This document shows positions 22,564 to 27,543 of a stretch of 27,543 nt of DNA, in pieces (position 1 is the stretch's first letter; each line of letters begins with the position of its first letter). The stretch is from contig DAOTUC010000272.1 in assembly GCA_034437315.1 (NCBI GenBank), positions 1 to 27,543 of the forward strand, written 5' to 3'. The translations under genes and the position numbers were made by a program. The notes beneath the pieces are model-generated. The model did no database searches and was not told the origin of the DNA. It saw only the letters and a program-made list of their open reading frames with translations. Source of the stretch: DSAR01 sp034437315. GTDB taxonomy: Bacteria > Chloroflexota > Anaerolineae > B4-G1.

Positions 22564-23715
22564 ATGACGCAGAAAATTCGCGTGGGCGTGGTCTTCGGCG
22601 GGCGCTCGGGCGAGCACGAGGTCAGCTTGGCCTCGGCCCGCTCGGTGATGGATGCGATGGACCGGGAGAAGTATGACGTTGTGCCCATCGGCATCACCGA
22701 AGAGGGGCGTTGGATCGCCTCCGGGGATCCAATGAAGGCGCTAATGGCGGGCGACGCCGAAGCCAGCCGCCCGGCGGCGCTGCTGGGCGATCCCTCCCGT
22801 CGTAGCCTGATGCAGCTTGATGAGGATGAGCATGCAGATCGAGCGATTGAGGCGACGCGCCTGGCGGAATTGGACGTGGTCTTCCCGGTTTTGCACGGCC
22901 CTTACGGCGAGGATGGCACGGTCCAGGGACTGTTGCAACTGGCCGGCATTCCCTACGTGGGCGCCGACGTCGTAGGCTCGGCGGTGGGGATGGATAAGGC
23001 GATCTTCAAGGACGTGATGCGCGCCCACGGATTGCCCATTGTGGAGAGCGTCGTCGTCAAGCGGCGGGCGTGGGAGGCGGACGCCGAGGGAGTGATCGCG
23101 CGCGTCGAGGCGGCGCTGGCCTACCCGGTCTTCACCAAGCCAGCTAACCTGGGGTCGAGCGTGGGCGTGAGTAAATGTCGTCACTGGGATGCGTTGCGGG
23201 CGGGGCTGATTGAGGCGGCCCGCTTCGACCGCAAGCTGATCGTCGAGGAGGCAGCGGCGGCGGCGCGCGAGATCGAGGTCAGCGTACTGGGCAACGACGA
23301 TCCCATCGCCTCGATACCGGGGGAGATCATCCCCAGCCGCGAGTTTTACAGTTACGAGGCGAAGTATGTGGATGTAGGCAATGATGCGTCGGAACTCTTG
23401 ATCCCGGCCCGGCTTTCTCCAGAGCGCCTGGATGAGGTGCGGGCGTTGGCGATACAGGTCTACCGGGCGATAGATTGCGCCGGTATGGCGCGGGTCGATT
23501 TCTTGCTATCCGGCGAGACCGGCGAGTTGTACGTCAACGAGGTCAACACGATTCCGGGTTTCACCAACATCAGTATGTACCCCAAATTGTGGGAAGCTAC
23601 GGGGGTTTCTTATCCGGCGCTCATTGATCGCCTGATTGAATTGGCGATAGCGCGCCATCAAGATCGGGAGCGTTCGGAGACTTCTTATCAACCATCTCCA
23701 ACATCCGGACAGTAG
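22564..23715 (+). CDS. ddl: Ddl, D-alanine--D-alanine ligase
   Basis: The 383-residue ATP-grasp enzyme joins two D-Ala for the MurF reaction. Motifs are VGVVFGGRSGEHEVSLASA, PVLHGPYGEDGTVQGLL, the ATP-grasp core YPVFTKPANLGSSVGVSK, EIEVSVLGND, and the metal-binding end YVNEVNTIPGFTNISMYP. FYSYEAKYVD carries the Tyr-Lys pair typical of D-Ala-D-Ala ligases rather than the Phe of D-lactate-type enzymes, so ordinary D-Ala-D-Ala ends are predicted. The length matches the longer DdlA/Van-type subgroup. The start is 9 nt after murB with AGGAGGG directly before it. Confidence 0.95.
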   Translation: MTQKIRVGVVFGGRSGEHEVSLASARSVMDAMDREKYDVVPIGITEEGRWIASGDPMKALMAGDAEASRPAALLGDPSRRSLMQLDEDEHADRAIEATRLAELDVVFPVLHGPYGEDGTVQGLLQLAGIPYVGADVVGSAVGMDKAIFKDVMRAHGLPIVESVVVKRRAWEADAEGVIARVEAALAYPVFTKPANLGSSVGVSKCRHWDALRAGLIEAARFDRKLIVEEAAAAAREIEVSVLGNDDPIASIPGEIIPSREFYSYEAKYVDVGNDASELLIPARLSPERLDEVRALAIQVYRAIDCAGMARVDFLLSGETGELYVNEVNTIPGFTNISMYPKLWEATGVSYPALIDRLIELAIARHQDRERSETSYQPSPTSGQ

Positions 23716-23746
23716 AATCTTTTGAAGGCGGGAGGAAGCCGGCGCA

Positions 23747-24583
23747 ATGTCTAAGAATCGGCGAGAGCGGCAATGGTTTGAATCAGCGGGGGCGCTCATT
23801 TTGGGGCGCACCCGGGCGAGGCAACGATCCGGGGGGATTTTCAACCGGTTGTTCACGCGCCGGGGGGTGATCGTGTGGTTTCTGCTCCTGGCGACGGCCG
23901 GCGCGTTGTGGTTCGTGTTGGGCGACGGGTTTTACGTGCAGCAGATCGACGTGACCGGGATCGTCCGCTTGTCTCCGGCCGAAGTGATCCAGGCGACCGA
24001 CTTGCCGGGCTTGCACATCTTGTGGGTCCGTTCCACCGCCGTCGAGAAACAGTTGCTGGCGGCGTTGCCCAGCTTACAGCGCGCCAGGGTGACCTGTAAA
24101 TGGCAACCGGCGGCCTGTCAGATCGCCGTCGTCGAGCGCAAGCCCAGAGTGTTGTGGGAGGAGGAAGGCGGCGGGCTGTGGTGGATAGACGCGGAGGGCG
24201 TGATCTTCTCAGCCGCCGACGCGGCGTCCGGCGAGGAGGGGGCGCTGGCGATCGGCGGGTACGAGACCCCGTGGGTCGTGCAAGGGCCGTTGCCCAGGAA
24301 CGACGAGGGGCAGTTGGATCGGCGGGTGCGGGTCGCGTTGTCCGAGTTGTGGGACAGTGGGGGGGACGTAGCCACCTTTTTCTATTACGTGCCCGGACGC
24401 GGGTTGACCTTCATCAATGAACACGGTTGGCAGGTCTTTGTGGGGCAGGGGTCGGGGATGGAGAAGCGCTTGCAGGTGTTGGATTTATTGACGGACAGTT
24501 TGTTAGAACGGGGGGTGACGCCTCGTTTCGTGGATGTGCGTTTCGCTGACGCGCCTTATTATTCGTTGACGAGCGATTGGTGA
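23747..24583 (+). CDS. ftsQ: FtsQ/DivIB, divisome protein with POTRA domain
   Basis: The 278-residue bitopic protein has a basic cytoplasmic N-terminus, a membrane segment at ~42-62 (VIVWFLLLATAGALWFVL), then an extracytoplasmic POTRA domain starting YVQQIDVTGIVRLSPAEVIQ and the FtsQ beta domain (LWWIDAEGVIFS, then GLTFINEHGWQVFVG). It would link FtsL/DivIC-type partners to the septal synthase. Two cysteines seven residues apart (C117, C124) lie on the outer side. A GCGGGAGGAAG SD is present before ATG 23747. It lies between ddl and ftsA, the standard location for ftsQ. Confidence 0.9.
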   Translation: MSKNRRERQWFESAGALILGRTRARQRSGGIFNRLFTRRGVIVWFLLLATAGALWFVLGDGFYVQQIDVTGIVRLSPAEVIQATDLPGLHILWVRSTAVEKQLLAALPSLQRARVTCKWQPAACQIAVVERKPRVLWEEEGGGLWWIDAEGVIFSAADAASGEEGALAIGGYETPWVVQGPLPRNDEGQLDRRVRVALSELWDSGGDVATFFYYVPGRGLTFINEHGWQVFVGQGSGMEKRLQVLDLLTDSLLERGVTPRFVDVRFADAPYYSLTSDW

Positions 24584-24610
24584 TTTTCGAGAGCTAAAAA
24601 AGGGGTTGCA

Positions 24611-25831
24611 GTGAGCCGCACAATTGTAGGCATCGACGTAGGCAGCAGCAAGGTGTGCACCCTGGTGGGGGAAGTCGGCGACACCGGGGACATCCGGGTG
24701 ATTGGCGTGGGGTTGCAACCATCTCGGGGTATTCGCCGGGGGGTGGTGATCAACGTCGCCGAGGCCACGGCGTCCATCGCCGCCTCTCTTGATCAAGCGG
24801 AACAGACCTCGGGCTATCAGATCGAGCGGGCCTACGTGGGCTTGAGCGGCACGCACATCTCGTCGCTCAACAGCCGGGGGGTGGTGGGCATCTCGCGCCG
24901 CGAGTATGGGATCACGATGGACGATGTGGATCGGGCCCTGGACGCCGCTCACGCGATTGCGGTGCCCCACAACCAGGAGGTGGTGCACGTCATCCCCAGG
25001 GGTTACATCGTCGATGGGCAAAGCGGCGTGCGCGACCCGGTGGGGATGCACGGGTTTCGATTGGAAGTCGAGGCGCACATCGTCATCGGCGCCAGCACGG
25101 CGATTCAGAACCTGATCAAGTGCGTGGAGGGGAATGGGGTGCTGGTCGACGAGTTGGTGTTGGCGGGAATTGCGGCCGGAGACGCTGTCCTGACTGATAC
25201 CGAGCGCAAGATGGGCGTCGTTTTGGCCGACATTGGCGAGGGGACAGTCGATGTCGCGATCTTCATCGACGGGACCGTGTGGCACACGGTGGCGCTGGGT
25301 GTGGGCGGGGAGTATGTCACCGGCGATGTGGCTATCGGCCTGCGTTTGCCGCCGGACATGGCCGAACGGGTCAAGGTGGAAAACGGGCACGCGGTCGCCG
25401 CCCAGGTCGCCCCCGAAGAGCGCTTCACCGTGCCGACCTTCAATGGGGGGTCGCGCCAGGCGATTTTGCGCTGGAAATTGGCGGAGGTCATTGAGGCGCG
25501 GGTGGAAGAGATTCTTTCGATGATTCGCCAGGAAATCAAGCGCTCTGGTTACGATGGGCTATTGCCGGCCGGCGTCGTGTTATGCGGCGGTATGGCCCAG
25601 CTATCGGGCTTACAGGAGTTGGCGCAGGACGTGTTTGATCTGCCGGTGCGCATTGGCGCGCCCCAGGACATTCACGGATTGGTCGATCGGATCATGAACC
25701 CGGCCCACGCGGTGGGCGCAGGGTTAATTGGGTGGGGGTTGACAGTGGACACACGGCCTCAGATAACGAAGGCCGGTCCGGGCATTGGAGACCGGTTGCT
25801 CGATTGGTTGCGGGCTTTTTTGCCTGGATAA
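24611..25831 (+). CDS. ftsA: FtsA, actin-like membrane anchor of the Z ring
   Basis: The 406-residue actin-family ATPase ties FtsZ to the membrane. It has phosphate-1 IVGIDVGSSKVCTLVGE, the FtsA-specific 1C domain region (GYQIERAYVGLSGTHI, then GVVGISRREYGITMDD), phosphate-2 LADIGEGTVDVAIF, and GVVLCGGMAQLSGLQELA. The C-terminal GDRLLDWLRAFLPG is an amphipathic helix of the membrane-targeting kind. The phosphate-2 loop has Glu (E210) where DIGGGT is usual. GTG 24611 is chosen for the AAAAAAGGGG SD and the immediate SRTIVGIDVG. ftsZ follows after 34 nt. Confidence 0.95.
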   Translation: MSRTIVGIDVGSSKVCTLVGEVGDTGDIRVIGVGLQPSRGIRRGVVINVAEATASIAASLDQAEQTSGYQIERAYVGLSGTHISSLNSRGVVGISRREYGITMDDVDRALDAAHAIAVPHNQEVVHVIPRGYIVDGQSGVRDPVGMHGFRLEVEAHIVIGASTAIQNLIKCVEGNGVLVDELVLAGIAAGDAVLTDTERKMGVVLADIGEGTVDVAIFIDGTVWHTVALGVGGEYVTGDVAIGLRLPPDMAERVKVENGHAVAAQVAPEERFTVPTFNGGSRQAILRWKLAEVIEARVEEILSMIRQEIKRSGYDGLLPAGVVLCGGMAQLSGLQELAQDVFDLPVRIGAPQDIHGLVDRIMNPAHAVGAGLIGWGLTVDTRPQITKAGPGIGDRLLDWLRAFLPG

Positions 25832-25865
25832 CGTATCATTTTGGTTTATCCGAGGAGGATTAGAC

Positions 25866-26939
25866 ATGCATCATTCATCATCTCCAACAGAGAGTTTCGC
25901 GCAGATCAGAGTCGTCGGCGTCGGCGGGGGAGGCAGCAACGCGGTTAATCGGATGATCGTCGAGGGCCTGAGCGGCGTCGATTTCATCGCTGTCAACACC
26001 GATGCCCAGGCGCTCATGCTCTCCGATGCGCCCACACGGGTGCGGGTCGGAGATAAGTTGACGCGCGGCCTGGGTGTGGGCGGCAGCGCGGAGTTGGGCC
26101 AAAAGGCGGCCGAGGAATCGGTCGAAGAGCTGGAGAAGGTATTGGAAGGCTCGGACATGGTGTTCGTGACCGCCGGTATGGGGGGCGGCACGGGGACCGG
26201 CGCGGCGCCCGTCATCGCCCGCGTCGCCAAAGATATTGGCTCGCTGACCATCGGCGTCGTCACCCGGCCCTTCGATTGGGAAGGCGCGGTGCGGATCAAC
26301 ACGGCTTTGGCCGGGATCGAACAGCTCAAGGAAGCGGTGGACACGTTGATCGTGATTCCCAACGATCGTTTGCTGGAGATCACCGACAAGCGGGTCAGTC
26401 TGCAAGATGCGTTCTCGCTGGCCGATGACGTGCTGCGCCAGGGCGTCCAGGGCATCTCCGAGTTGATCACGGTGCCGGGGCTGATTAACCTGGATTTTGC
26501 CGACGTGCGGGCGATCATGTCGGAAGGCGGCGCGGCGCTGATGGCGGTCGGCCGGGCCAGCGGCGAAAACCGGGCGGTCGAGGCGGTCCAACAGGCGATA
26601 TCCAGCCGGTTGCTCGATATCACCATCGACGGCGCGCGCGGCATCCTGTTCAACGTCACCGGCGGGCCGGATTTGAGCCTGTTCGAGGTCAACGAGGCGG
26701 CCTCCATCGTCAAGCAGACGGCCCATCCCGACGTGAATCTCATCTTCGGGGCCGTCATCGACGAGGATATGGGGGACGAGGTGCGCATCATCGTCATCGC
26801 GACCGGTTTCGATCACACCGATCCGCGTCCCCAGGCCCGTCCCACGCGCACTGTGACCGAGGAACCGGTCGAGTTCCCGGCGCCGACCTATGACAAAGAT
26901 GATCTGGATATCCCCACGTTCCTGCGCCGGCGGCGGTAG
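25866..26939 (+). CDS. ftsZ: FtsZ, tubulin-like cell division GTPase
   Basis: The 357-residue protein forms the Z ring. It has IRVVGVGGGGSNAVNRMI, VDFIAVNTDAQAL, the tubulin signature GGGTGTGAAPV, and NDRLLEI. A short linker precedes the C-terminal peptide DDLDIPTFLRRRR, the conserved peptide that binds FtsA. The open frame begins earlier, inside ftsA, but ATG 25866 is the start, with GAGGAGG at 25852-25858. It ends the dcw cluster. No strong intrinsic terminator with a U-tract in + orientation follows, only small hairpins. Confidence 0.97.
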   Translation: MHHSSSPTESFAQIRVVGVGGGGSNAVNRMIVEGLSGVDFIAVNTDAQALMLSDAPTRVRVGDKLTRGLGVGGSAELGQKAAEESVEELEKVLEGSDMVFVTAGMGGGTGTGAAPVIARVAKDIGSLTIGVVTRPFDWEGAVRINTALAGIEQLKEAVDTLIVIPNDRLLEITDKRVSLQDAFSLADDVLRQGVQGISELITVPGLINLDFADVRAIMSEGGAALMAVGRASGENRAVEAVQQAISSRLLDITIDGARGILFNVTGGPDLSLFEVNEAASIVKQTAHPDVNLIFGAVIDEDMGDEVRIIVIATGFDHTDPRPQARPTRTVTEEPVEFPAPTYDKDDLDIPTFLRRRR

Positions 26940-27045
26940 ACGTCTGTCACATCAATGCGCTCAACCAGGACGATAGGGTAGCGAGCGCAAGACATACATC
27001 CGCATTTGTGCAGGATGCGGCGATTTTCGGCCAATTCCGACAGCA
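26940..27045. other. gene-free spacer after ftsZ with small hairpins
   Basis: I see no gene here. Two short perfect stems are present: TGCGCTC/GAGCGCA (26956-26962, 26983-26989) and CCGCAT/ATGCGG (27000-27005, 27015-27020), the second followed by CGATTTT, a weak terminator candidate for ftsZ. The region from here to 27176 is otherwise unassigned apart from the dispersed repeat. Confidence 0.4.
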
Positions 27046-27069
27046 AACTTGCGGAAGGTTGATAAACTG
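27046..27069 (+). repeat. dispersed repeat, copy B (downstream of ftsZ)
   Basis: The 24-bp match to 9039-9062 (21 of 24 identical) is enclosed by its own inverted pair CGACAG (27038-27043) and CTGTCG (27067-27072). The same sequence therefore stands on both sides of the dcw cluster. Confidence 0.55.
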
Positions 27070-27173
27070 TCGAGTAAGAGGTTTCTCGGCGGCCTCTGTG
27101 TGTTTTGCGATTCGAAAGTAGTCGTTCCTGACAACAGACGTAGTCATACGCTGCGGTATAGTCATTACATGCT

Positions 27174-27218
27174 AAAAATAGGACTGGGGAGCTTCAACTT
27201 CAGCTCCCCAGTCCTATT
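27174..27218 (-). terminator. strong intrinsic terminator, minus strand, downstream of the tRNA-Tyr
   Basis: A perfect 17-bp stem (27177-27193 with 27202-27218; arm core GGACTGGGGAGCT) encloses an 8-nt loop. On the minus strand it is followed by a run of T (the A-run 27174-27178 on +). It lies 11 bp past the 3' end of the tRNA fragment, so it is probably the original terminator of the tRNA-Tyr gene. On the + strand no U-tract follows. Confidence 0.8.
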
Positions 27219-27228
27219 CTTACATCAG

Positions 27229-27297
27229 TGGGCCGGGTAGGACTCGAACCTACGAAGGCTGTGCCAGCGGATTTACAGTCCGCCCCCTTTTTTACCA
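27229..27297 (-). tRNA. tRNA-Tyr (GTA), 3' fragment without 5' half; probable att site
   Basis: Read on the minus strand, the anticodon stem-loop GCGGACTGTAAATCCGC (anticodon GTA at 27274-27276), a long class II variable arm, the T arm GTAGGTTCGAGTCCTAC and the acceptor strand CCGGCCCA are intact. The D-loop remnant TTGGTAAAAAAGGGGG is recognisable. Upstream of that the sequence (GGTATAAAATGGAGATC) has no GGGCCGG to pair with the acceptor and no D-stem partner. The gene is therefore cut near the D loop, as expected at one end of an element integrated in a tRNA gene. It is probably not functional alone. Confidence 0.8.
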
Positions 27298-27334
27298 AGA
27301 TCTCCATTTTATACCTCCCTGTATTCCATCATAA

Positions 27335-27543
27335 TTACGTCGACTTACCATCATCCCCGTCATCCCCGAACATTTGTGCAACCGGGCTGTGTTGCGCGTG
27401 TTTAGCCTGAAGTTCCCTCACTGTGAAAATACCGTAATAATCCTTTGTCACTACAACGGTGCTGTGTCCCATCAGGTCCGACAGTATCCCCAGGTCTCCG
27501 CCGTCTAGTAGGAATTCGCGAGCGAAAGCGTGCCTGAAGCTGT
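27335..27543 (-). CDS. tyrosine recombinase (integrase), C-terminal part, cut by window edge
   Basis: The minus-strand frame ends at TAA (27335-27337) and enters from the right window edge, giving 68 full codons. It reads SFRHAFAREFLLDGGDLG, then DLMGHSTVVVTKDYYGIF and a polar tail ending GDDGDDGKST. This is the C-terminal catalytic part of phage-integrase/Xer family recombinases: the Arg of HxxR in FRHAF, the His in LMGHS, and the Tyr nine residues after that His (first Tyr of KDYYG) as nucleophile. The two visible bases of the previous codon fit His. It points toward the tRNA-Tyr fragment 38 bp away, the usual integrase-att arrangement. The N-terminal domains are outside the window. Confidence 0.85.
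   Translation of the reverse strand, partial: SFRHAFAREFLLDGGDLGILSDLMGHSTVVVTKDYYGIFTVRELQAKHAQHSPVAQMFGDDGDDGKST

Noticed and set aside
25804..25832. TTGGTT-17 bp-GATAAC as a separate ftsZ promoter
   Set aside because: The match is only 4 of 6 in each box and lies within the ftsA end; such matches occur by chance. Not strong enough to list as a feature.
25785..25865. 5' extension of ftsZ into ftsA
   Set aside because: An excellent SD (GAGGAGG) precedes ATG 25866, and the extension has no family similarity.
25871..26816. Two minus-strand frames over 300 codons opposite ftsZ
   Set aside because: Both are shadows in high-GC DNA of a conserved gene; the product text is low complexity and without motifs.
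27177..27218. The strong hairpin as the ftsZ terminator
   Set aside because: On the + strand no T-run follows the stem. The T-run is on the minus-strand side, so it fits the tRNA.
27228..27410. Plus-strand frame starting MGRVGLEPTKAVPADLQSAPF
   Set aside because: It is the well-known false protein made by translating a tRNA-Tyr gene on the wrong strand. The text departs from the usual continuation right after SAPF, which instead supports truncation of the tRNA.

Overview
The window reads as one chromosomal segment of a GC-rich bacterium, most likely a member of the Chloroflexota (Anaerolineae-like). This is inference from gene order, protein character and lineage-style small genes, not from a database search. 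Every complete gene is on the + strand. The only minus-strand genes are a truncated tyrosine-recombinase gene and a tRNA-Tyr fragment at the extreme right.

Left block (1-3917): the end of the heat-shock repressor gene hrcA, then grpE and dnaK in the usual hrcA-grpE-dnaK order. dnaJ does not follow. Instead there are two back-to-back, non-coding, MITE-like inverted-repeat elements (2761-2893 and about 2901-3067), the first with 16-bp perfect ends and a 7-bp target duplication that includes the dnaK stop codon. They separate dnaK from a methyltransferase gene that would have lain only 9 nt from dnaK before the insertions.

Middle block (3960-9120): a promoter and a structured leader precede a 98-residue protein of unknown function. 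After a palindromic spacer come a Ycf46-like AAA+ ATPase, a polytopic membrane protein and a membrane-anchored protein with Ig-like and FlgD-like repeats. The last three are packed 3-4 nt apart and end at a clear intrinsic terminator. The role of this unit is unknown.

Right block (9190-26939): a large division and cell wall (dcw) cluster: mraZ, rsmH, ftsL-like, pbp (ftsI), murF, mraY, an 85-residue unknown, murD, ftsW, murG, a CvpA-like membrane gene, murC, a 66-residue charged unknown, murB, ddl, ftsQ, ftsA, ftsZ. The promoter carries four TGGGN boxes at an exact 10-bp period, the expected MraZ operator, so autoregulation is likely. The cluster encodes lipid II synthesis (MurB, C, D, F, Ddl, MraY, MurG), septal synthesis (FtsW, PBP) and the divisome (FtsL, Q, A, Z). 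murE is absent. murB contains two short palindromic repeats read in frame, and ftsW and murG overlap by 131 bp.

Right edge (26940-27543): a repeat also found just before mraZ, a strong minus-strand terminator, the 3' part of a tRNA-Tyr lacking its 5' half, and the C-terminal end of a tyrosine recombinase. This is the signature of the left junction of an integrative element inserted in a tRNA-Tyr gene. The body of that element lies beyond the window.
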